Virus record (IMG/VR): IMGVR_UViG_3300009159_000056
Coordinates: 1 to 64,000 of that record
Length of the DNA: 64,000 nt
Direction: 5' to 3' (one strand)
Origin: a virus
A program made the translations under genes and the position numbers. A model generated the notes under the pieces. The model had not been told where the DNA came from. It did not search any database and saw nothing but the letters and a program-made list of their open reading frames with translations. This document shows, in pieces, positions 1 to 7,561 of this stretch. Position 1 is the first letter of the stretch. Each line of letters opens with the position of its first letter.

Positions 1-954
1 AGCTTCTCTTTCAAGCTGGAACATAAGACCCTTGAACTTTTCAACTGACCAACGACCGTTTGAGTCGGTGTCAAGGTCGAATACGCCCTGAGTAGTAGTG
101 TTATCCATAGCACCCTTAACAGCTGTGACGTTGATAGTACGAACAACTTCACGGTTGATTTCAGAAAGAATTTCTGCAGAAAGGATGTTAGCAAGTTCTG
201 TTTCAGCGTCAAGACCGTGAATGGCCTTAAGATCCTGAGCAAGTTCCATAGTGTACTCTGCCTTTAGAGCACGGGACTTAGCAGTAACAGTTACCTTTTC
301 GATTGAGAACGCCATCTGAGCGAAATCGCCAGCGCCGCCATTGTTCGAACCAAGAGTTTCTGCAACAGTAGTAGCCATACCACCAGCAGCGTTATATTGG
401 GAAGCGCTGGACATAGGAGTAGTGTTAGTTGCACCTGGGAAGGTACCTACGTTATTGTTGCCGATCTGATTGCCGCCGCCAACAACAGTAGAGAACGCAG
501 TGTTAACTTCCTGATAGAAAGTTTCCTGAGTTACAGCGTCACCCTGATTAAGGGCATAACCAGTTGAGTTAGTCTGCTGGTTAGAATACATTGAACGCAT
601 TGCGAAGATAAGTCCAGTAGGACCAGTCATTGGCTGAACGCCGCAGATATCATAAGCAATAAGGTTAGGCATTGCACGACGTACGAGAGAGATCAATACT
701 GGATCGAAAGTATCAATACCACCAGTACCACCAGTTGACGAAGAACCGCCCATCTGGTTAACTGCAGAAGGAGCAATACCAGTTTCAGTAAGAGTCTGGT
801 AAGAACCATGAGCAGCAGACTCCTGAAGAGCCTTCTGTGTATTTTCGAGCATTACTGCTGTAACGGAGCGGCGGTGATTGTCCTTGATTGCTCCAAGAGC
901 GTCGTGGTCAAGTACCGGTGCCCACTTGTTTTGAATTTCCTCAGCTAGATACAT
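1..954 (-). CDS. 23: Major capsid protein gp23, 3' end outside window
   Basis: Main hexameric capsid subunit of the T4-type head. The 318 visible N-terminal residues include the family hallmark NLIAYDICGVQPMTGPTG followed by LIFAMRS, so the assignment is firm. The C-terminal part lies beyond position 1. The ATG at 954 is preceded by a strong AAGGAGA ribosome site and by a TATAAATA late promoter. A likely gp21 processing site is the L-T-E/T-G junction at residues 55-57, which would remove an N-terminal delta peptide as in T4, where cleavage follows Glu65; this is inferred from the L/I-x-E consensus. It is the last gene of the 20-core-21-22-23 head block, and its own promoter fits the high copy number needed. 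Confidence 0.96.
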   Translation of the reverse strand, partial: MYLAEEIQNKWAPVLDHDALGAIKDNHRRSVTAVMLENTQKALQESAAHGSYQTLTETGIAPSAVNQMGGSSSTGGTGGIDTFDPVLISLVRRAMPNLIAYDICGVQPMTGPTGLIFAMRSMYSNQQTNSTGYALNQGDAVTQETFYQEVNTAFSTVVGGGNQIGNNNVGTFPGATNTTPMSSASQYNAAGGMATTVAETLGSNNGGAGDFAQMAFSIEKVTVTAKSRALKAEYTMELAQDLKAIHGLDAETELANILSAEILSEINREVVRTINVTAVKGAMDNTTTQGVFDLDTDSNGRWSVEKFKGLMFQLEREA

Positions 955-986
955 TTTAGTCTCCTTTTCTTAAGGTGTTTATTTGT

Positions 987-994
987 TATTTATA
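987..994 (-). promoter_or_regulatory. T4-type late promoter upstream of gp23
   Basis: A perfect TATAAATA on the minus strand, 33 bases before the gp23 ATG, in the short gap between gp22 and gp23. It matches the T4 late-promoter -10 element recognised by gp55 with the gp33 coactivator. Placement directly before the most abundant virion protein supports function. Confidence 0.75.
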
Positions 995-998
995 AAAG

Positions 999-2243
999 TT
1001 ATTTCTTTACGTTCTTAGTAATTGCTTGCACGTAACGATTAACAGCTGGGTCAATAGAAACTGTGTTAGTTGAAGTTTCACCTTCGAAAGTTTCTTCTTC
1101 AATGTTCGTAGAAACGACTGTCTTCTTATTAGCAAAATAGCTTTCCTTAACGAAGGCTAGCTTCTTACCATAAGTTTCTAGGTCGCCGTCAAAGTCAATA
1201 CCTTCTGCAAGAGCCTTGAACTTTTCTACCTGCGAAAGAGCAAGACCATCACATAGGCTTTCAAGGATTTCGTCCTTTTCAACTTCTGCTACAGTTCTCT
1301 TGAGCTCTACGTTTTCATTGATGGATTCGTCAAGAGCTGCTTCGAGAGATTCTACCTTCTCGGCAAGAGCTTCGATTACATTAACTTTTTCCTGTGGAAC
1401 GTCAATATAATGTTCAGCGAATAGACCCTTTAGACCACCAATAAATTCTTCCATTAGTTCGTTACGAAGTGTTGATTCAATAGCAACTTCGTTAGCTTCC
1501 ATCCACTGCTCAGTTACGTATTCAAGATACGAATCGAGCTTAGATGTAAGTTCTTCAGTAATTTCAGTTACAGATTCAACAAAAGCTTCTTCATATTCTT
1601 CTTCAAGACGAGCAATTTCAAACATTGCACGAGCGTTAACAGCTGCTTCGAATAGAGTTGCAGCATTGTCCTTGAATTCTTCAGAAAGATCAGAACCAGC
1701 GAACATTTCTTCAACGTCTTCCTTGACAGAAAGCTTCTTAAGCTTTGGCATTGCATCCTTAGTTTTTGGACCAGCGCCACCCTTCATGTCTACTGAAGAC
1801 TGATTAGCGCCAGACTTATCGCCTACGCCCCAATCCTTGCCAGGACCATAAAGAGACTGTGTATCATGGAACCACTTAGTAAGGTCTTCCTTCTTCATAG
1901 AATGCATAGCACCAATAACAGCAGTGATCATGCCGATCTTTGACTTAGGATCATCGACACCACGAGCGTTTGGCTTAAGAGAAAGAGCAGCAGTAGTGTC
2001 TTCCTTCATGTGAGCGTCCTTTTCCATTTTCTTTACCTTAGCAGTTTCTTTCTTTTCGTCGTCGCTGTCTTCGTCTTCTTCATCATCTTCTTCGTCGTCC
2101 TGATCATCTTCCTGATCGTCTTCTTCAGATGACTTCTTTTCGACTACGAAATCTTCTTCCATTTCTTCTTCAGCTTTCTTCTTAGATTCGGCAATAGCTA
2201 CCTTCTCTAGAAGGTCTTTCATTTGAAAACTTTTAATTGACAT
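999..2243 (-). CDS. 22: Prohead scaffold core protein gp22
   Basis: Internal scaffold that shapes the prohead and is later degraded by the gp21 protease. At 414 residues it is longer than T4 gp22 (269). It has a very acidic Asp/Glu stretch around residues 36-67 and a long charged helical region around residues 205-330. The C-terminal segment around GLALSQVEKFKALAEGIDF and the following E-x-x-Y-x-K-K-L is the part typical of gp22 proteins. It lies between gp21 and gp23, as in T4. The start at 2243 has an AAGGAGA ribosome site, with TATAAATA upstream. The long acidic insertion is the main difference from T4. Confidence 0.88.
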   Translation of the reverse strand: MSIKSFQMKDLLEKVAIAESKKKAEEEMEEDFVVEKKSSEEDDQEDDQDDEEDDEEDEDSDDEKKETAKVKKMEKDAHMKEDTTAALSLKPNARGVDDPKSKIGMITAVIGAMHSMKKEDLTKWFHDTQSLYGPGKDWGVGDKSGANQSSVDMKGGAGPKTKDAMPKLKKLSVKEDVEEMFAGSDLSEEFKDNAATLFEAAVNARAMFEIARLEEEYEEAFVESVTEITEELTSKLDSYLEYVTEQWMEANEVAIESTLRNELMEEFIGGLKGLFAEHYIDVPQEKVNVIEALAEKVESLEAALDESINENVELKRTVAEVEKDEILESLCDGLALSQVEKFKALAEGIDFDGDLETYGKKLAFVKESYFANKKTVVSTNIEEETFEGETSTNTVSIDPAVNRYVQAITKNVKK

Positions 2244-2270
2244 CGTAAGGTCTCCTTGTGGAATTTAGAA

Positions 2271-2954
2271 TTATTTATATTTATTTAAATTTAAAGCTAA
2301 AGAGCTAACATAGTTTTCAAAGATAGCAAGCTTCTGCTCTTCGATTTCTCTTAATGACATATTATGAATTTGCTTCTTCATATTGTCAAGTTTTTCTTCG
2401 TGCCAAGTATCTTTTACTGGATCATAAATCCAGTCTACGTTTTCCATAATACCTTTAACAAAAGCATCTGGAGCTGAGGGATCAGCAACAATGTCAGCTG
2501 CAGTAGCAAGACGAAGATCAGGTTGGACCATCATAGCGCCAGTTTTATGGTCTGGCTGTAATGAACCCAAAGCACGAGAAGAAACGCCAAGATTTGCTCC
2601 AGACTTTAAAAGACCTTTAGCAATGTTACCCATTGGGGTTTCGGTAAGTTTTGCTTTACCAATAAAATTACTACCATCACGTTTTAAATCTATGATGATA
2701 TGAGAAACTCTATCAAGATTAATAGCCGGACCTTCTGGATGTCCAAGCTCGCCATAAGCTCTATTGTTTCTAATAGTTTCTGTTACATAACGATTAACTT
2801 CTGGCTCAAGCACGTGCATTTCATAGATGCGTCCATTACGGTTTTTTCTGTCAGCCTGTAGAAAAATGCCGTGAATAAAATGTTCCTTTTCGCCAGACTC
2901 TTTGGCTTCGGAAATATATTCTACGCTTTCTACTAATTCGGTAATGAGTTTCAT
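2271..2954 (-). CDS. 21: Prohead maturation protease gp21
   Basis: Serine protease that cleaves scaffold, core and capsid proteins during head maturation. The 227 residues carry the conserved GELGHPEGP block, with the catalytic His at about residue 72, and GVSSRALGSL, with the nucleophile Ser at about 125-126, in the spacing of the herpesvirus/T4-type prohead protease fold. Length is close to T4 gp21 (212). It lies directly upstream of gp22, as in T4. Self-cleavage and action at L/I-x-E sites are family knowledge. Confidence 0.93.
   Translation of the reverse strand: MKLITELVESVEYISEAKESGEKEHFIHGIFLQADRKNRNGRIYEMHVLEPEVNRYVTETIRNNRAYGELGHPEGPAINLDRVSHIIIDLKRDGSNFIGKAKLTETPMGNIAKGLLKSGANLGVSSRALGSLQPDHKTGAMMVQPDLRLATAADIVADPSAPDAFVKGIMENVDWIYDPVKDTWHEEKLDNMKKQIHNMSLREIEEQKLAIFENYVSSLALNLNKYK
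2272..2279 (-). promoter_or_regulatory. T4-type late promoter upstream of gp22
   Basis: A perfect minus-strand TATAAATA, 29 bases before the gp22 ATG at 2243. It overlaps the 3' end of gp21 in a very AT-rich stretch. It would give gp22 and gp23 extra late transcription over the upstream head genes. Confidence 0.7.
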
Positions 2955-2955
2955 T

Positions 2956-3504
2956 TTAATTCCTATATGCTATTGCTGTGCCGTACACGGATGCATAAAT
3001 ATCAGACGAATGCATTGTATCTGATGGGTCTTTTTCTAAAATTATATCTTGACCGCCAGTTAAATTTATTTGATATTTATTTAAAGCAATTGTGTGTACT
3101 TCACCAGGATTTGTTATTCTTGCGTCAGTTATATCAAGATTGGCACCACCTGAAGTAGCTGATAGAGCTAACGATGAACTATTGACGAAACTAACAAAAT
3201 AATAAGCGTTAGCAGTTGTTATACCAGCAATTTTTGTATTACTTGTTGGCACTCGATATATAACATAGTCACCAACAGCAAAAAGAGTATCAGCTGATGA
3301 TATTTTGATAGTGTTAGTTGAGTTAGAAAATCCAACACTATTAGCTACGACATTAACTGTAGCTTTATTGCAACTGAGTACATGAAATGAAGCTACACCA
3401 CCATTATGAGTAAATCTAACAAGCTTATTGTTACCAAATGTACTGTGTGTTGTACTATTTGATACTTCAGATTGAGTTAATGGTTTAATTACAACGTTAT
3501 CCAT
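2956..3504 (-). CDS. Small structural-type protein with inserted beta module
   Basis: Not a T4 homologue I recognise. The 182 residues consist of two halves of a small domain, closely related to the adjacent 92-residue gene product, split by an insert of about 85 residues. Both proteins begin with a V-I-K-P-L motif and end with a GGQxxILEKxPxDTxxSSD block followed by a short x-A-x-RN tail. Similar proteins are common in marine T4-like phages, where they are called virion structural or hypothetical. The insert (about residues 53-137) contains YYFVSFVNSSSLALS and SGGANLDITDAR, a module also seen in the gp8-like protein and in the 1019-residue fibre. Position between core and protease genes suggests a head-associated role, possibly decoration; this is inference. 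Confidence 0.7.
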   Translation of the reverse strand: MDNVVIKPLTQSEVSNSTTHSTFGNNKLVRFTHNGGVASFHVLSCNKATVNVVANSVGFSNSTNTIKISSADTLFAVGDYVIYRVPTSNTKIAGITTANAYYFVSFVNSSSLALSATSGGANLDITDARITNPGEVHTIALNKYQINLTGGQDIILEKDPSDTMHSSDIYASVYGTAIAYRN

Positions 3505-3506
3505 TT

Positions 3507-3785
3507 TTAATTCCTAAACGCTATCTTTACACCAGTAACACTCGTACCAGCACCATCACTTGATTGTAAAGTATCCGTTGGAGCTTTTTCTAAAATTAAT
3601 GATTGGCCGCCAACAATAGTAACACTGTAATTGGTATCACCATCAGCATTTTTACATGTAATAGTGTATGCAACTGTTAATGCTGCTGTGCAAGTTAATC
3701 TTACTAACTTAGCATTGCTATATGCACTAATATTACTCGTATTACAAGCTATCGATATGCCTAATGGTTTAATTACGCCGCTCAT
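3507..3785 (-). CDS. Small structural-type protein, paralogue of its neighbour
   Basis: 92-residue beta-rich protein of unknown function. Its C-terminal GGQSLILEKAPTDTLQSSD block and final KIAFRN closely match the next gene downstream, so the two arose by tandem duplication. Its start overlaps the stop of the upstream core gene by 4 nt, which suggests translational coupling inside the head operon. I see no catalytic motif and no signal peptide. It may be a capsid accessory or decoration subunit; there is no direct sequence proof. Confidence 0.7.
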   Translation of the reverse strand: MSGVIKPLGISIACNTSNISAYSNAKLVRLTCTAALTVAYTITCKNADGDTNYSVTIVGGQSLILEKAPTDTLQSSDGAGTSVTGVKIAFRN

Positions 3786-4885
3786 AGGGTTTGTCCTAAT
3801 GCATTATCCTGATTCATACCAGGAAGTGTTATCGGTGTGTCGGATTCGCGGAGTCTAATAGCATGAGCGTGTGCTTTATTTTTCCAATTAGCTCCATGAG
3901 TTTCATGAGAATATTTGGCTACTACATTACCCTTGCGGTCTCTAACATGTGCTACGCTATTACGGATAGAAACCGTTGCATCTTCGCTCTGAAGTAAAGG
4001 CTCTACAGCATTTGCTTCCTTGACAATATTACGGAGATTTCTAGTATAGCTTTCTTCTGAAGTAATGCCCATTTTAGCTCTACTTACAATCGCCTTATCA
4101 GCATCTTTCTGTTGGACCTGTTTTGCTTTAGCCTTAGCAGTTTCAGATGGCTCTACGAAAGTTCCAGGGAGAATATCTTCCTTAACAGCCTTTTCTTGCT
4201 TTTCCTGACTCATTCCCTTATCACGGAACTTATTAGCCTTGGCTGCATACTTCTTGAAGATAGGACCAGAACGACCCATAGCATCACCCATAGCTCTCTT
4301 AGCTGCTACGTTAGCGGCACGATGATATGTGTCAGTTGAAAGCTCTTCGATTTCTTCTACTTCTTCTCTGGTAATTTTATTAACAGCAGTATAGATATTA
4401 CCTAAACGCTGACGAGCTTTGTTTGTGAGTTTATCAGCTTGCTTATCATCGCCAGACATTCTAGCATAAGCAGCATCTGCTTTTTTATGACCGACATCTG
4501 CAGAAGCAGACTTGACGTAATCGCCGTACTTCTGGGGGGTCATTTCTTTAATAGTTTTTACTGAAGAACAATCAGCCATTTCGTGGATAGGACATTTCGT
4601 TCCGGCTTTTGTACGATTACACGAAACATCCTCAGCTTTTTTTGATTCGTAAACGCCACCTGCATCTTTATGACGCTTCTCTTCTGGCTTAAGAAGAACT
4701 GGCTTTATATTAGTTGCCATGTATGCGGAATCGCCATTACCAACACGATCTTCGTGTTTTTCAATTTCGTGCTGCTTGGCAAACTCTGCTTCGTCACCAG
4801 CCTTTGGCTTGTAACCACCAAGATCGTTTACCTTTTTGGTACTAGCGTTTTTACCTTTTAAAACGTCTTTGAGATACTTTGCCAT
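3782..4885 (-). CDS. Prohead core / internal head protein with C-P-x-H Cys motif
   Basis: 367 residues, very Lys/Ala/Glu rich, lying between the portal and the protease, where T4-like phages carry core proteins. The N-terminal KAGDEAEFAKQHEIEKHEDR and VGNGDSAYMATNIK segments resemble those of core proteins in other T4-like genomes. A cluster at about residues 89-106 has the form C-x8-C-P-x-H-x4-C and could bind a metal. The C-terminal part holds an H-x-R-D-x-K-G-N-V-V-A segment and an Ala/His helix. Probable gp21 cleavage sites of L/I-x-E type are present. It is likely packaged or degraded in the prohead; the exact role is inferred. Confidence 0.68.
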   Translation of the reverse strand: MAKYLKDVLKGKNASTKKVNDLGGYKPKAGDEAEFAKQHEIEKHEDRVGNGDSAYMATNIKPVLLKPEEKRHKDAGGVYESKKAEDVSCNRTKAGTKCPIHEMADCSSVKTIKEMTPQKYGDYVKSASADVGHKKADAAYARMSGDDKQADKLTNKARQRLGNIYTAVNKITREEVEEIEELSTDTYHRAANVAAKRAMGDAMGRSGPIFKKYAAKANKFRDKGMSQEKQEKAVKEDILPGTFVEPSETAKAKAKQVQQKDADKAIVSRAKMGITSEESYTRNLRNIVKEANAVEPLLQSEDATVSIRNSVAHVRDRKGNVVAKYSHETHGANWKNKAHAHAIRLRESDTPITLPGMNQDNALGQTL

Positions 4886-4895
4886 CTAATTACCC

Positions 4896-5072
4896 TTATT
4901 CTTCTGGCGCACTGTTGAACATAGATTGCGCAATTTCTGTTTTTCTGTTATCAACAGCAGCCTGAATTTTATCTAAAATCAAAGTATCAAATACCTGTTG
5001 GAATTCTAGAGGCTGTTGTGAGGCGCTTAACTTAACCAAGTCATTCAAAGTATATTTATTATCTTCTTCCAT
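4896..5072 (-). CDS. Small head core protein in gp67/gp68 position
   Basis: About 58 codons from ATG at 5072, reading MEEDNKYTLNDLVKLSASQQ and ending in MFNSAPEE. The end coordinate carries an uncertainty of a base or so. The helix LILDKIQAAVDNRKTEIAQ (D-K-I, then K-x-E-x-A-Q) resembles the small prohead core proteins found between gp20 and gp21 in T4-like phages. It lies 10 bases after the gp20 stop, followed closely by the larger core gene, so it is part of the head operon. It has no Cys or membrane segment. Probably a gp67/gp68 functional counterpart; the assignment rests mainly on position and composition. Confidence 0.6.
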   Translation of the reverse strand: MEEDNKYTLNDLVKLSASQQPLEFQQVFDTLILDKIQAAVDNRKTEIAQSMFNSAPEE

Positions 5073-5082
5073 AGTTCATCTC

Positions 5083-6843
5083 CTATTTATTTTTAGCCAA
5101 AATTAAAGCAGCTGATTTAAATTTGGACTCATCACTAAGTGTTCTGTTTTTCTTTTGTGCTAGCAAATCATATGTTGCTTTTGCTGTTTGCATTTTTCTA
5201 ACGTTTTCATCGTGCTTAGGGTCTACCGCTACCTGAGCATCACCAGCGGCAGCTTTCTGGTCTGTGTCTTGCTGCTGTTGCTGTTGCATCTGAGCCTGAC
5301 CCTGTTCCATTTGCTGTTCGCCCATTTCGTTCTGTAGGATCGCTGGGTTAATCCAACGTGGGTCAGCTGAGTCGGTTTCCTCTTGAATTTCTTTGTCCAT
5401 TTCTTCAATATCATCTTCTGACATTTGAAGAATATTCTTACGTAGCCACTGATGCGAGTAATACTTACCGATCATATCCTGGAAGTTACGAGCAAGATTA
5501 ATACGGTTGTCAAGAATTTCACCGTCCTTGAGCTCAGTAAAATAGTTATCTTTAGCGAAGTCGAACTGAATTTCGCCAGCAATATTTTCCCAATCTTCAA
5601 TAGTCATAATTTGTTTAAGAACAATTTGTTTACAGAGAAGGTTTAGGAATAGATGTGAGAAACGACCACGTAGGCGACCAATAAAACGGCTGAACTTTAA
5701 TTCGTCGCGACTTACTTCAGTAGCTCGCCCGAGCGAGAACAGTGCATCTGAATTAAGACGGTTTACTGGTACGTTAAGTGTCTGGAGCATTTTCTTTTGG
5801 AAGTAAAGAACATCGTCCATTTGTCCAAGAGTTTGACCGCCAGGTAAGGTAGTAACCTCCGTACCTTTACCACCTTCACGACGTGGTAGCCAGTAGTCTT
5901 CTAGCATCGTCATAAATTTGCGGTCGTCGCGAATGGCACCAGAGTCAGCATCGTAAATCAAACGATTCTTATGCTTAACCATGATATCGCGAACGTATTG
6001 TTCTGCTTTCATCTTAGGTAGATTACCTACGTCGATATACCAAATACGACGCTCAGGTGCACGTGCGAGACGATAGATAACAAGAGCGTCTTCGAGTGTA
6101 CGTAGCTGATTGAGAGACTTAATAGCTTTGTGCATGTACGAGAGAACCATAGTTCCCTGTGTATCAGATAATCCTGAAGTAACATGTAGGATAGAGTCCT
6201 TGGCGATACGAAGACCAGTCGTGGAAGGTCCAGTATTTTTGTTGCCGTAGTTAAATCCCTTGTCATTAAAAATATAGTATTCGTTCTGTGTTTTTGGAAT
6301 AACAGCTTCACCATGCTCGCCGCCTTTGGCTCTACGCTTGGCAATTTCGCGAACCTTACGAATCTTACGAGGATCGACGTAACGAATTTCTTTGATACCG
6401 TTTTTAGTATCTTCTTCGTCGATAATAACATGGTAGTACAAACGACCATCAATATACCAACGGCGCATGATTTCATATGCATGTTTACGGAAGTCGAGAA
6501 TAGTTAAACAGTTCTCAAACTCTTCGCGAATTTTCTTTTTAATTGATTCTGGAATAGCTGTTAGGTTATCTAATTTAATTTCGACTAAGTCTTTTTCGTC
6601 AAGACTTACCATTTCATTAACGATTTCATCAACAGCAGCATCGACTTCTGGCTGAAGTGCCATTTCGCGATACTTAGTAACTAATTCAGCTTCTGTTCTT
6701 ACTGTACCATCAAGGTCGACATATGTACCAAAACTACCACCTGCAGCAACGACTACTGCGCCATCATCATGCTCTTTTGGAGCAAACGACGGCGCAACAT
6801 CTAAGTCTACCTTACGTTTAAATTCGAAACCGAATAGATTCAT
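5083..6843 (-). CDS. 20: Portal vertex protein gp20
   Basis: Dodecameric head portal through which DNA is packaged and to which the neck binds. The 586 residues (T4: 524) contain the expected VDEIVNEMVSLDE, GRLYYHVIID, EIRYVDPRKIRKVREI and LEDYWLPRREGGKGTEV blocks, followed by GRATEVSRDELKFSRFI, all typical of gp20. The C-terminal about 90 residues are Gln-rich and low complexity. It is separated from upstream gp19 by a strong terminator, so portal expression would depend on readthrough or a weak promoter, in keeping with only 12 copies per virion. Confidence 0.95.
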   Translation of the reverse strand: MNLFGFEFKRKVDLDVAPSFAPKEHDDGAVVVAAGGSFGTYVDLDGTVRTEAELVTKYREMALQPEVDAAVDEIVNEMVSLDEKDLVEIKLDNLTAIPESIKKKIREEFENCLTILDFRKHAYEIMRRWYIDGRLYYHVIIDEEDTKNGIKEIRYVDPRKIRKVREIAKRRAKGGEHGEAVIPKTQNEYYIFNDKGFNYGNKNTGPSTTGLRIAKDSILHVTSGLSDTQGTMVLSYMHKAIKSLNQLRTLEDALVIYRLARAPERRIWYIDVGNLPKMKAEQYVRDIMVKHKNRLIYDADSGAIRDDRKFMTMLEDYWLPRREGGKGTEVTTLPGGQTLGQMDDVLYFQKKMLQTLNVPVNRLNSDALFSLGRATEVSRDELKFSRFIGRLRGRFSHLFLNLLCKQIVLKQIMTIEDWENIAGEIQFDFAKDNYFTELKDGEILDNRINLARNFQDMIGKYYSHQWLRKNILQMSEDDIEEMDKEIQEETDSADPRWINPAILQNEMGEQQMEQGQAQMQQQQQQDTDQKAAAGDAQVAVDPKHDENVRKMQTAKATYDLLAQKKNRTLSDESKFKSAALILAKNK

Positions 6844-6861
6844 TTCTTTTCCTTCAAATGA

Positions 6862-6891
6862 AAAGAGGGGCTAAGGAACCTGCCCCTCTTT
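6862..6891 (-). terminator. Strong intrinsic terminator between gp19 and gp20
   Basis: A perfect 10-bp stem, minus strand 5'-AAAGAGGGGC / GCCCCTCTTT, with a 10-nt loop, followed on the minus strand by TTTTC. It lies after the gp19 stop and just before the gp20 ATG (6843). It should end or attenuate transcription coming from the tail sheath/tube genes. Confidence 0.85.
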
Positions 6892-6931
6892 AAAATAACA
6901 AACTAATTCAAGAGGCTACTAACTATATAGA

Positions 6932-7528
6932 TTAAGTTGAAGATGGGCTTACAGCGTCGCCGAGATAAGCATTAACTTCTTCAACTGTTGGGAGCCAGTA
7001 GTCGTAGGCAAATCTTACAGTGAATGTTTCAATTTGGTTAGTTGTATCCCAATCTAGAGCAATGTCAGAAACGTCTGTTGGGAATGCGCCAATGATAGTA
7101 TATTGACGAATTAAATCACCAGCCTTACCGTATTGAATAACATCCATATCAGACTTATATGAATTTTCTGATTCAGTAAAATTGGGATCGCGAATGTTTG
7201 ATTCCAATCTGTTAAGAGCGTTTGACCACTTCTCAAACATAGAACGAACAAGGAAATCCTCGTCGTTCATTACTGTTACCTGCCAGTCAGCAAAAGTTCT
7301 ATCGCCCTGTACCTTGATCTTACGACCGAAGTAACCAACGTCAATAGACTGGATAGTTGCAGCTGGTAGAGAAGTCGCACGACAAGTGAAACGAAACTTG
7401 TCAGACGAATCCTGATCTGCCCCAATACCTGCAGGCGGTGTGATATACACTTCGAAAAGTGTAGGACGAGCACCACCATAAACAAGACCTCTTGTTTTGA
7501 AAGTGCTAATATTAAATCCTGATGCCAT
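6932..7528 (-). CDS. 19: Tail tube protein gp19
   Basis: Forms the inner tail tube. The 198 residues (T4: 163) show the tube/Hcp-type layout: LVYGGARPTLFEVYITPP near the N-terminus, CRATSLPAATIQSIDVGYFG with GRKIKVQGDRTFADW, VMNDEDFLVRSMFEKWSNAL, and a final QIETFTVRFAYDYWLP strand. It directly follows gp18 and ends at a strong terminator, so sheath and tube form a high-output unit. A related fold appears in the gp54-like gene at 55169. Confidence 0.95.
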   Translation of the reverse strand: MASGFNISTFKTRGLVYGGARPTLFEVYITPPAGIGADQDSSDKFRFTCRATSLPAATIQSIDVGYFGRKIKVQGDRTFADWQVTVMNDEDFLVRSMFEKWSNALNRLESNIRDPNFTESENSYKSDMDVIQYGKAGDLIRQYTIIGAFPTDVSDIALDWDTTNQIETFTVRFAYDYWLPTVEEVNAYLGDAVSPSST

Positions 7529-7561
7529 CTTTTTTCTCCTTAATGGATTTTAATTTATTTA

